DNA from: an uncultured bacterium
GTDB taxonomy: Bacteria > Cyanobacteriota > Vampirovibrionia > Gastranaerophilales > Gastranaerophilaceae
Assembly (NCBI GenBank): GCA_902774905.1
Contig: CACYKF010000004.1
Coordinates: 99,025 to 163,024, forward strand
DNA length: 64,000 nt
Direction: 5' to 3'
Positions 35,577-43,773 of the stretch are shown here, in pieces; the stretch's first letter is position 1; each line of letters starts with the position of its first letter. The notes beneath the pieces were generated by a model. It searched no databases and was not told where the DNA came from. It worked only from the letters and a program-made list of their open reading frames with translations. Position numbers and translations under genes: made by a program.

Positions 35577-35813
35577 TTAGTGAGACAATTTGCTGTCAAT
35601 ATAATTTACAGCATCTTGAACTGTTTGAATTTTTTCTGCGTCTTCATCAGGGATTTCGCATTTGAATTCTTCTTCCAAAGCCATAACTAATTCAACTGTG
35701 TCTAATGAATCTGCACCCAAATCATCTGTAAATTTTGCTTCAGGTGTAACTAATTTTTCATCTACACTCAATTGCTCTACTACAACTTTTTTAACTGTTT
35801 CTAATGTACTCAT
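35577..35813 (-). CDS. acpP: Acyl carrier protein
   Basis: A 78-residue acidic four-helix protein. The phosphopantetheine Ser is in [40 protein letters not shown] is also typical. It carries the growing fatty acyl chain for FabD, FabG and FabF, all encoded in this window. AAAGAGG-type ribosome site upstream. Confidence 0.96.
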   Translation of the reverse strand: MSTLETVKKVVVEQLSVDEKLVTPEAKFTDDLGADSLDTVELVMALEEEFKCEIPDEDAEKIQTVQDAVNYIDSKLSH

Positions 35814-36006
35814 GTTTTTCTTTCCTCTTTTTTTGTAATAAATGTATTACTATTAATACTTCTCTTACATAATTATATTTCAACAAATTTTTTTTGCAAG
35901 AAATTTACAATTTATATAATAATTTGTTATAAAACTTTATAAAACAACGCAAAAAAAGTTTTGTTTGGATATTATTAGGAGTAGATAAGCAGATAAGGGA
36001 AATCAC

Positions 36007-36894
36007 ATGCAAATATCACCAATAAACAACAATAATCAAACTTTCGGACATTCTTTCAGAGTAAGCATTTGCACAAGAGGGGATGACGGCATAGCAAAAT
36101 TTGTAAATCCGTCCGAAAACAGTAAACTTTACAAACAACTCAATTCAAAAATTGTAAATTGGCTTAACGAAGATTATTATAACAACCTGCGCAGTCTGTA
36201 CGGAATACCACGCAAAGTTGAAAAAACAAAACCCGAAACTTTGAAACACAAAGAAATGTCTGCAAAACTCAGAGAAATTGACGATGATTATGCAAAATTC
36301 AATGTTGTCCGCTCTGTTTACCGCAAAAATAAACTCGGTATAATTGCAACCGGTGCGGATGTTTCTATCATAGAAAACCTCAAAGGCATAAAAAACTTAG
36401 GTCTTGCAAAATCTGATGCCATTTGGACGCAAGGTGATGCGCACAGTGAATATGTTAAAGCACTGTCAAAAGCAGTAAAAAATAATGTTACGGATTTTGT
36501 GCAACATGACAATGTTTTGTTACATTCCCCGACTAATAAAGAAATTATGCTGAAAGCGATATTCAAACCGCTTGGCAAAAAAGCAGGAGTTGAACGCTAT
36601 GAACTTGATGATTTTGAATTTCACCCAAATTATACAAAACGCACGCTTGCACCCGTCAATCCGAATTTTATCCGCTTCAAACAAAGTAAAGGCATGCTTG
36701 CGGAAATTAAAAAAACTGTTGAATATCATTTGAACAAAATTCTCAAAAAAAGAGTCCATTTTGAAGATATAGACAAAGTTTTGTACCCGAAATTTGAAAC
36801 TCCTCAGGCGATAAATAAAGCAAAAAAAACAGAACCGAAACCGACATTCATCCGCAAAGAACCAAAACAGTTAGAATTGAAGTTTGAAGAGTAA
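36007..36894 (+). CDS. Unknown protein with INNNNQTFG N-terminal motif
   Basis: A 295-residue basic protein beginning MQISPINNNNQTFGHSFRVS, the clearest case of the shared Asn-rich F-G motif. The rest is mixed alpha/beta with no recognised domain; residues 110-190 (KLGIIATGADVSIIENLKGIKNLG) could be a small nucleotide- or metal-binding fold but show no diagnostic motif. No signal peptide follows. The protein from 61434 has the related AFGARFKIN after its motif, suggesting the two belong to one loose family. Confidence 0.6.
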   Translation: MQISPINNNNQTFGHSFRVSICTRGDDGIAKFVNPSENSKLYKQLNSKIVNWLNEDYYNNLRSLYGIPRKVEKTKPETLKHKEMSAKLREIDDDYAKFNVVRSVYRKNKLGIIATGADVSIIENLKGIKNLGLAKSDAIWTQGDAHSEYVKALSKAVKNNVTDFVQHDNVLLHSPTNKEIMLKAIFKPLGKKAGVERYELDDFEFHPNYTKRTLAPVNPNFIRFKQSKGMLAEIKKTVEYHLNKILKKRVHFEDIDKVLYPKFETPQAINKAKKTEPKPTFIRKEPKQLELKFEE

Positions 36895-36905
36895 CTAATC
36901 TTAAA

Positions 36906-37499
36906 TTAATAAATTCTTGTTATACTCCCATCAAGATAAGGTATTATCATTGATGTGAATTTCGGTGCTCTTGCTTTCATCCTTTGTAATAAAACTTCTC
37001 TTGGTATAATCGGATTTGTATATTTTGATTCCATTTCTTCAAATATTTTTAAAACTTTTTTATATGACAAATTTAAGATATTGACTAAAAATTCATCGGG
37101 AGTTTGAGCTTCAATTGAAAATTGAATTAAATCTTCTTGGGGAAAATCTTTAACATTATAGGTTAAAATAACTTGTGAATCACTACATATTGCTGTACTT
37201 ACTACATGTCTGTCTTTTGGGTGAATATTTGTATCTTTAAAATCAATGTTAGCAGAATTGTTTAAATCCATTGCTTCGGGAAATGCTTGATTTAACGCAT
37301 TAACAATTTTTTGTACTTTTGAATAGTCAATTCTTTGAACAAGATTTTTTTCAACTTCTTGACAAATTTCTTTGCTCCATATAGGTCTGTATAATTCTTT
37401 TTCTGCTATACACAAAAGAAAATCTCTCATGACAGAATCATACAATACACACGCATCTAAAACTACATTAAAATGTCCAAGTCTAATCATATAAGCCAT
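36906..37499 (-). CDS. PIN-domain toxin of a toxin-antitoxin pair
   Basis: A 197-residue protein whose first 130 residues are a PIN nuclease domain. Acidic metal ligands appear in VVLDACVLYD, SKEICQEVEKNL, HPKDRHVV and TYNVKDFPQ. PIN toxins cleave RNA, often tRNA or rRNA. The C-terminal 65 residues are helical and longer than in minimal VapC proteins. Its start codon overlaps the 3' end of the antitoxin gene by 17 bases. An alternative ATG lies three codons in. Confidence 0.8.
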   Translation of the reverse strand: MAYMIRLGHFNVVLDACVLYDSVMRDFLLCIAEKELYRPIWSKEICQEVEKNLVQRIDYSKVQKIVNALNQAFPEAMDLNNSANIDFKDTNIHPKDRHVVSTAICSDSQVILTYNVKDFPQEDLIQFSIEAQTPDEFLVNILNLSYKKVLKIFEEMESKYTNPIIPREVLLQRMKARAPKFTSMIIPYLDGSITRIY

Positions 37500-37920
37500 A
37501 CTCCTGACTTAGATTTATTATTTCATTAATTTTATTTGTACGATTTTTATTTATTTGCTCTTTATATTCTCTTAAATCTTTCATAAGAATTTTTCTATGT
37601 GTGCCTGTTTTATGAAAGGGTATTTCACCATTTTCTAATAAATTCACTAAAAATGGTCTTGAGACATTTAATATATCTGCTGCTTGTTGTGTTGTTAATT
37701 CCTTTTCCATAGGAATAATTGTTAAAGCCCCGCCTTTACTCAAAATTGTAATAATTTCATATAGAATTTTTGTAACTATTGAAGGAATTTCAATTTCTTG
37801 ACCATCAGATTTAAGCATTACAAATTGATCTAAATTCGAAATTTTAGAAACTAATTCAATAATTTCTTGAAGTTCTTCCTCATTTTTAGGAGGCTGAATC
37901 ATAAAACCCGCATTTGCCAT
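37483..37920 (-). CDS. Antitoxin with excisionase-type helix-turn-helix
   Basis: A 145-residue protein with AAAGG 7 bases before the ATG. Residues 1-65 are acidic and helical. Residues 70-120 form a MerR/excisionase-type DNA-binding domain (LTTQQAADILNVSRPFLVNLLENGEIPFHKTG, followed by HRKILMKDL). It precedes and overlaps the PIN gene, the usual order for antitoxin then toxin. It should bind the toxin and repress the operon; direct repeats in the promoter are candidates for its site. Confidence 0.8.
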   Translation of the reverse strand: MANAGFMIQPPKNEEELQEIIELVSKISNLDQFVMLKSDGQEIEIPSIVTKILYEIITILSKGGALTIIPMEKELTTQQAADILNVSRPFLVNLLENGEIPFHKTGTHRKILMKDLREYKEQINKNRTNKINEIINLSQEYGLYD

Positions 37921-37965
37921 AATAAAACCTTTCTTATATGTACAATTATATTATAACATATAAAC

Positions 37966-37993
37966 GAAATAATCGCAATATAAGAAATAATCG
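37966..37993 (-). promoter_or_regulatory. Direct repeats upstream of the PIN toxin-antitoxin operon
   Basis: GAAATAATCG occurs twice, starting 18 bases apart (37966 and 37984), next to a - strand TATAAT. The spacing of nearly two helical turns suggests an operator for the antitoxin. Confidence 0.45.
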
Positions 37994-38070
37994 AAATTTT
38001 ATATATCAAAATTTTTCAGAAATTTCCACAGCATTATATATACTTGTAATTATATAATTAAATTTGAGAT

Positions 38071-38106
38071 AAAAAAAGACCTGATAAATCATAATCAGGT
38101 CTTTTT
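38071..38106. terminator. Terminator downstream of pfp
   Basis: AAAAAGACCTGAT and ATCAGGTCTTTTT form a 13-bp stem with an 8-base loop, 20 bases beyond the pfp stop on the - strand. Confidence 0.85.
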
Positions 38107-38125
38107 ACAATATATTTGTCTCAAA

Positions 38126-39808
38126 CTACACAGATGCTAATGTTTTAGCCTGTTCAAGTTGCAGGGTTACTGTCGTAATATCGCAAACAGAACTTGGTCC
38201 GAAATATTGGATTGCCCCAGGGAACAGGTATCTGTCATTCATTGCCCAATCTTCACGGTTGTTTTGCAACTGTGCAAAAACAGGACCGTTAAGTTCAACC
38301 AATGCTTTTTTAATAACAGGTTTCATTGCACCGTGGCGTTTTTCCATGTTCATCATCATTGTCAATGGAACACCGCCAGCAACCCATTCTTTTGCAGGTG
38401 CAGTAAGATTTTTAACTGATGATAAATAACCTGTCAATCCGTTAGAAATTAATGCATAAGCATTGTAACCCAAAGAATAACAATAATCCGCATCAAAGTT
38501 TGACGGGAATGCACATCTGCCTTCATACCCAAAGAAATGAGATTGTGTTGAGAATTTGCCTATATATTGACCTTCTGATTTTAATTCTGCTAATTTTGTT
38601 GAAAGCATTTCAATAAGTAATTTTTCTGTTTCAATTTTAGAAACCTGAACATTACCGTGCGGATCTCTGTCTGCAAGCAACTGTTCTTTAATTATTGAAG
38701 GTAATGAGTTATATACTTTTGCATTTTCATCATCAAGTCTGCGTTCAACTATTGTAAATTTTTCACGAATTGTTGTTGCATTTACAAAACTCGGGTCAGA
38801 TTCAAGTTCTGCCATAATATCATTTAAATTCGCAATCATCGTTTTCATTTCAGGTATAAATTCAATTAAACCTTCAGGAACAACTGCTATACCGAAATTT
38901 TTACCTGCATTTGCGCGTCTTACAATGATATCTGACATATAATCAATAATTGATGATAATGACATTTTCTTTGCTTCAACTTCTTCACTGATTAAAGTGA
39001 TATTTGGCTGAGTTTGCAAAGCGGCTTCAAGTGCTACATGAGATGCACTTCTGCCCATAATTTTGATAAAATGCCAATATTTTTTAGCGGAATTAGCATC
39101 TCTTTGGATATTCCCTATTAGTTCGGCATAAGTTTTTGTTGCGGTATCAAACCCGAATGAAATTTCAATCTGGTCATTTTTCAAGTCACCGTCAATGGTT
39201 TTCGGGCAACCGATAACCTGAATACCTGTTTTATTTTTCACAAACCATTCAGCCAAAAGTGCGGCATTTGTATTTGAATCATCACCGCCGATAATTACAA
39301 CTGCGCTGATACCAAGTTTTTTGCATACATTATAAGATTCATGGAATTGGTCTTCTGTTTCCAATTTTGTTCTGCCTGAACCGATAATATCAAATCCGCC
39401 GGTGTTTCTGTATGCATTGATAAATTCATCATCAAATTCAACATACTTACCGTCAATGATACCACTTGGACCGCCTAAAAATCCGTATAATTTACTTTCA
39501 GGATTAGCACTTTTTAAAGCATCATAAAGCCCTGCGATAACATTGTGTCCGCCCGGAGCCTGTCCGCCTGAAAGAATTACACCGACATTTCTTGCCGGAG
39601 TTTGTTTTGAGTCTGATGTTGATTTGAAGGTAACAACAGGTTTCCCGTAAGTATTAGGAAACAGGTTTTGAATATCCTGCTGATCTGCAACTGACTCTGT
39701 TGCGGAACCTTCTGTCATTTCAAGCGAATTAATACCGTTTTGCAAACTTGCAGGAAGTTTTGGCTGGTATTTTAATCTTTCAATCTGTAACGGTGAAAGT
39801 TTTGTCAT
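38126..39808 (-). CDS. pfp: Pyrophosphate-dependent 6-phosphofructokinase
   Basis: A 560-residue enzyme that phosphorylates fructose 6-phosphate reversibly with pyrophosphate. Landmarks are [25 protein letters not shown], the [15 protein letters not shown] loop (the Asp after GGD marks the PPi type; ATP enzymes have Gly), PKTIDGDLK with the catalytic Asp and Lys, and [14 protein letters not shown]. Length matches the long PFP class. In an anaerobe this saves ATP in glycolysis. GGAAG precedes the ATG, and a strong terminator follows. Confidence 0.92.
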   Translation of the reverse strand: MTKLSPLQIERLKYQPKLPASLQNGINSLEMTEGSATESVADQQDIQNLFPNTYGKPVVTFKSTSDSKQTPARNVGVILSGGQAPGGHNVIAGLYDALKSANPESKLYGFLGGPSGIIDGKYVEFDDEFINAYRNTGGFDIIGSGRTKLETEDQFHESYNVCKKLGISAVVIIGGDDSNTNAALLAEWFVKNKTGIQVIGCPKTIDGDLKNDQIEISFGFDTATKTYAELIGNIQRDANSAKKYWHFIKIMGRSASHVALEAALQTQPNITLISEEVEAKKMSLSSIIDYMSDIIVRRANAGKNFGIAVVPEGLIEFIPEMKTMIANLNDIMAELESDPSFVNATTIREKFTIVERRLDDENAKVYNSLPSIIKEQLLADRDPHGNVQVSKIETEKLLIEMLSTKLAELKSEGQYIGKFSTQSHFFGYEGRCAFPSNFDADYCYSLGYNAYALISNGLTGYLSSVKNLTAPAKEWVAGGVPLTMMMNMEKRHGAMKPVIKKALVELNGPVFAQLQNNREDWAMNDRYLFPGAIQYFGPSSVCDITTVTLQLEQAKTLASV

Positions 39809-39937
39809 AATTTCTTCCTTTCTCTCTTTGTGATAATTTTTACATTTTAAATTGTACTATAAAAATAATTTATTATTTATTTTTTGTTTTGTTTGTCGTA
39901 AAATTTGCATATAAAATATTTTTAAGGAGTAGGGTAT

Positions 39938-41059
39938 ATGAAATTTATTATAGGAAAAGAAGATTTACTAAACGGCATAAGAATTGTAGAGCGTGCCACA
40001 TCTCAAAAAGCAGTTCAGCCTGTTTTATACAATATATTGATTGAAACACTTGAAAATAACAAAATTCGTTTGAGTGCAACTGATTTGGTTTTAACAGTCA
40101 TAACAACCGTTGATGCACAGGTTCAGGAACAGGGCAAAATTACGCTTCCTGCCAAAAAACTTAATGAAATCGTTTCAAAACTCGGCAATGACCTTGTTAC
40201 ATTTGAAGCCGAAAGCGAAAATACAAATGTATCCATTACTTGCCAAAAATCGAAATTTGATATAATAGGAATCAGCGCAAATGAATTTCCTGCAGATATA
40301 TTTAATTATGAAATTGATGAATCAAAATGTTTTGATGTTGAATTAAAACCGTTTTTAAAAGGTATCCATCAGGCAGGTTTTGCGGCTGCAAGTTACGAAG
40401 TATCAAACCTTTTGTCAGGTATAGTTTGCGATTTCAATAACGGTATATTAGAAATTGCTTCAACTGACGGTAACAGACTTGCAAGAGTGAGAGAAAAAAT
40501 TACAAGTGATATTTCAGAACAAACTCAACTGATTATTCCGTCAAGAACTTTGAATGAACTTTTGAAAATGAGTTCGTTTATTGAAGAAGATTCAATAAAA
40601 ATCTGCAAAGATAAATCAACTATTATCTTTAAATCAGAAAAAATTACAACTATTTCAAGACTATTGGAAGGACAGTTCCCGAGATATAACCAACTTATCC
40701 CGTCAGAAAGTCCAAAACAGGCAGTAGTCAATGTTTCACAACTTATTTCAGCATTGGAAAGAGTTTCTGTAATGGTTAATGACAAAACAAGTATTGTTAA
40801 GATGCTTTTTGCGGATAATGAATTAACCTTGAGTGCGGATACTCCTGATGCAGGTAAATCAGAAGATAAAATTGACATTGAATATGATGCGGAAGAACTT
40901 TTAATTGCATTCAATTACAGATTTGTGCTTGATGCTTTGAGAATAATCGAAAGTGATAATGTCATTATCGGATTAAATGCTCCGTTATCGGCAACCGTAT
41001 TAAAACCGCAGAGCGAAGATGATTTTATCTGCTTAATTATGCCTGTTCAAATCAGATAA
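39938..41059 (+). CDS. dnaN: DNA polymerase III subunit beta (sliding clamp)
   Basis: A 373-residue protein with the threefold DnaN fold: the start MKFIIGKEDLLNGIRIVERA, the middle RTLNELLKMSSF, EGQFPRYNQLIPSE and the C-terminal peptide-binding end SEDDFICLIMPVQIR. It encircles DNA and tethers the polymerase. It is not beside dnaA or recF, and no origin-like DnaA-box cluster was seen next to it. AAGGAG lies 8 bases upstream of the ATG. Confidence 0.95.
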   Translation: MKFIIGKEDLLNGIRIVERATSQKAVQPVLYNILIETLENNKIRLSATDLVLTVITTVDAQVQEQGKITLPAKKLNEIVSKLGNDLVTFEAESENTNVSITCQKSKFDIIGISANEFPADIFNYEIDESKCFDVELKPFLKGIHQAGFAAASYEVSNLLSGIVCDFNNGILEIASTDGNRLARVREKITSDISEQTQLIIPSRTLNELLKMSSFIEEDSIKICKDKSTIIFKSEKITTISRLLEGQFPRYNQLIPSESPKQAVVNVSQLISALERVSVMVNDKTSIVKMLFADNELTLSADTPDAGKSEDKIDIEYDAEELLIAFNYRFVLDALRIIESDNVIIGLNAPLSATVLKPQSEDDFICLIMPVQIR

Positions 41060-41076
41060 TAAGAATTTAAACAGTT

Positions 41077-41544
41077 ATGAAAGAAATTAAACGAAATCAT
41101 TATGTAGATACAGTAATCTATTCTGTTGACATGATTATCAAAAACCTAAAAGCGGAACTCAAGCACAGAATTGACAAACTCGATTTGGGTATAACCGGTG
41201 AACAGTTTGTAGTGCTTGATACTGTTTCGTATTACGAAAACATTTACCCTCAAAAACTTTCAGATATTTTGATGAAAGACAAATCAAATACGACAAGAAT
41301 GATTCAGATACTTGTTGATAAGGGGTTATTGATTAAAGAAGCAGGCAAATCAAATAACAGACTTGTTTATATTTTAAAAATTACCGATAAAGGTAAAAAA
41401 CTTGTTAATGATAATATGCCAAAAATCAAAAAGTATATAACAGAAATTTTCGCAAATATTTCTGATGAAGAAATTGAACTTCTGCACAAAATGAGTACAA
41501 AATTTGAAACAGCACTAATAGATAACATAAAAAATAAAACTTAA
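41077..41544 (+). CDS. MarR-family transcriptional regulator
   Basis: A 155-residue winged-helix protein: TGEQFVVLDTVSYYENIYPQ, the recognition helix SDILMKDKSNTTRMIQILVD, and the wing KSNNRLVYILKITDKG. It starts 17 bases after dnaN and may be cotranscribed. Ligand and targets are unknown. Confidence 0.88.
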   Translation: MKEIKRNHYVDTVIYSVDMIIKNLKAELKHRIDKLDLGITGEQFVVLDTVSYYENIYPQKLSDILMKDKSNTTRMIQILVDKGLLIKEAGKSNNRLVYILKITDKGKKLVNDNMPKIKKYITEIFANISDEEIELLHKMSTKFETALIDNIKNKT

Positions 41545-41616
41545 AAAATACAAATTTGAATTTTATAATATTTGACATACTATTAAGATGATATATTTGA
41601 AATAAGAGAAAAAATA

Positions 41617-42561
41617 ATGGAAAAGTTTAAATTATATAATGGGGATTGCAGATCTTATTTAAAGGAAATTCCGGATAATTCAATAGATTTAATTATCACA
41701 GACCCTCCATATTTTATTGATGGAATGGGTGATGAATGGAATGATTGTGATTTGACGAAAAAAGTGAAAAAAGCAGGGGTAATAGGGGGATTACCTGTTG
41801 GAATGAAATTTGATAAAGAACAAGGAATCCGTTTGCAAGAATTTATGCAACCAATATGCAAAGAATATTATAGAATACTTAAACCCGGAGCATTTTGTAT
41901 TGTGTTTTCTCAAGCCAGATTATATCACAGAATAGCGGTTGTTTTAGATGATATTGGTTTTGAAATGAGGGATATGCTTGGATGGAAATATGAAGGACAA
42001 GCAAAGGCATTTTCTCAAGATCATTTTATCAAAAAAAGAAAAGACTTTTCTGAAATAGAAAAGGCTAAAATAATAAAAGAATTACAGGGATGGAAAACTC
42101 CGCAATTGAAACCACAAATTGAACCTATGACTTTAGCACAAAAACCCAAAGAAGGTACTTTTGTTGATAATTGGCTGAATTATGGAGTTGGACTGATGAA
42201 TACAAATGAATCAATAAACGGAATGTTTCCCGGGAATATTATAGAAATTTCAAAAAAAGAAAGAAATGAAGATGAAGATTTTAAAATCGAACATTTGACT
42301 GTAAAACCGGTAAAATTGATTGAGCATTTAATTAAATTATTTACAAAGGAAGGACAAGTAGTATTAGATTCTTTTGCGGGCAGTGGTTCGCATGGTGTCG
42401 CAGCATTAAGAAGCAATCGAAAATTTATAGGAATTGAAATAGAAAAGAAATATTATGACATTTGTTTAAAAAGATTAAATAGAATTGAGGAGAAATCTTC
42501 AAATCTGATAAAGTTAAATTCTTATGAATATAATCAACAAATGGCTTTATTTAGCAATTAA
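41617..42561 (+). CDS. Type II DNA methyltransferase (DPPY, beta-class order)
   Basis: A 314-residue amino-methyltransferase, N6-adenine or N4-cytosine. The catalytic DPPY is at residues 29-32 and the AdoMet motif DSFAGSGSHGVAAL near 247-260, so the order is catalytic motif, target domain, AdoMet site (beta class). KPVKLIEHLIKLF is the usual lead into the AdoMet motif. It converges with a putative HNH endonuclease whose tail overlaps it by 15 bases, the arrangement of a restriction-modification pair. Recognition sequence unknown. Confidence 0.88.
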   Translation: MEKFKLYNGDCRSYLKEIPDNSIDLIITDPPYFIDGMGDEWNDCDLTKKVKKAGVIGGLPVGMKFDKEQGIRLQEFMQPICKEYYRILKPGAFCIVFSQARLYHRIAVVLDDIGFEMRDMLGWKYEGQAKAFSQDHFIKKRKDFSEIEKAKIIKELQGWKTPQLKPQIEPMTLAQKPKEGTFVDNWLNYGVGLMNTNESINGMFPGNIIEISKKERNEDEDFKIEHLTVKPVKLIEHLIKLFTKEGQVVLDSFAGSGSHGVAALRSNRKFIGIEIEKKYYDICLKRLNRIEEKSSNLIKLNSYEYNQQMALFSN

Positions 42562-43263
42562 ACTTTTTAAAAATTCAAAAATTTCCATACGAAGAATTGG
42601 GGTAGCATTTTTTAAAAATTCTTTTACTATTCTGGCTCCATCTTGAGAAACAGCAACAGATATAACTCTACCTGTTTTATCATATACCCATTTATTTCTA
42701 TCAGGTCTGTTACATACCTGACATTGCGGAATAATATTTCCTTCTTTGAGAGGATACGCAGGATTCATATGACCTTCTTGTAATTGAACAATAACACCCT
42801 TACGAAAAAAGTGTTCTTCTCCTTCTTTTGAACCGCAAGTTGCACATCTGTAATTATACGCTTTTTTTATTGCATCAAAATTCCCTTTAAACCCTTCGCG
42901 TCTGTCACGACAAAAAGCAGGATAAGGTTTCTCTAAAGTAATCAATTTGTAAGAACCACTTGGTATTTTAGCATCTCCACGAGTACCGGATGCAATATAC
43001 CAACCTTTTTGCATGGATAAATGCCTTGCTTGTTGAACATCCCTTGTATCAGGATAAAATTCGTGCATAAATTTTGTAAGTTCTTCTTTTGATAGTATTT
43101 TAGTATTTGGATATCCTTCTGAAAGTTTTATTAATACTAAAGCATCTTTTACATACTTTCCGTTTGATACCAATTCAGGTAATTTAATTCCATAACCTGT
43201 TAAGTATTTATTATGATACTCTTTAATTAATTCATATTGTTTTTTAATTGCTTCTTTATTCAT
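42547..43263 (-). CDS. Putative type II restriction endonuclease with HNH/zinc motif
   Basis: The start is the ATG at 43263 (AAGG 9 bases upstream), giving 238 residues. A Cys4-type zinc HNH module lies at about residues 140-200: RCATCGSKEGEEHFF, then VQLQEGHMNPAYPL with the catalytic-type His, then PQCQVCNRPDRNKWVYD. The N-terminal 110 residues probably contact DNA. Position tail-to-tail with a DPPY methyltransferase is the main argument for restriction activity. It could alternatively be another HNH nuclease. Confidence 0.75.
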   Translation of the reverse strand: MNKEAIKKQYELIKEYHNKYLTGYGIKLPELVSNGKYVKDALVLIKLSEGYPNTKILSKEELTKFMHEFYPDTRDVQQARHLSMQKGWYIASGTRGDAKIPSGSYKLITLEKPYPAFCRDRREGFKGNFDAIKKAYNYRCATCGSKEGEEHFFRKGVIVQLQEGHMNPAYPLKEGNIIPQCQVCNRPDRNKWVYDKTGRVISVAVSQDGARIVKEFLKNATPILRMEIFEFLKSLIAK

Positions 43264-43384
43264 ATACCAGCCTTCTCTTAACAATTATAAAAAAGTTGGT
43301 TTAATCTGTGCACCTCTATTTAGACGAACCTAAATGTAACTATCAAATATAAAAAATTCTCAAAAATTAACATATTGTATTTAT

Positions 43385-43413
43385 TTGACAAGATTTTTAA
43401 AATATGAGATATT
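43385..43413 (+). promoter_or_regulatory. Promoter of the STAS/phosphatase operon
   Basis: Consensus TTGACA, 17-base spacer, GATATT, 45 bases upstream of the STAS start. Confidence 0.5.
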
Positions 43414-43458
43414 AAGAATGTTAGAATATAAGTATATTCTTATAAGAGGGCTTTTAAT

Positions 43459-43773
43459 ATGGAAATTGAAATAAAAAATACCGGAATAGACGGATTGTAT
43501 GCAAAAACTTCAGGCAGACTTGATTTGGATTCTGCAGTAGAATATGGTGTAGCAATCAAAGATGCATTGACAGATGCATCAGAAGATATAAAAGAATTAG
43601 TGCTTGATTTTTCAGAAATTACTTTTATTTCAAGTTTCGGATTAAAGGTTGTTTTGGAATTGTATAAAGAAATGCAAGCAAAACAGGGGACTTTAAAATT
43701 AAAAGATATACCCGAACAACTCAAAAACTCTTTTAAAATGGTTGGATTTGATAAATTTTTAGATTTAGATTAA
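43459..43773 (+). CDS. STAS-domain anti-sigma factor antagonist
   Basis: A 104-residue single STAS domain of the SpoIIAA/RsbV type. The segment LVLDFSEITFISSFGLKVVLELYKEM holds the Ser that is normally phosphorylated by the partner kinase (ISSFGL). GAGGG lies upstream. Its stop codon overlaps the next gene's start (TAATG), so antagonist and phosphatase are made together. Confidence 0.88.
   Translation: MEIEIKNTGIDGLYAKTSGRLDLDSAVEYGVAIKDALTDASEDIKELVLDFSEITFISSFGLKVVLELYKEMQAKQGTLKLKDIPEQLKNSFKMVGFDKFLDLD

Noticed and set aside
39800-39938. Replication origin next to dnaN
   Set aside because: dnaA, recF and a cluster of DnaA boxes are not present near the clamp gene.
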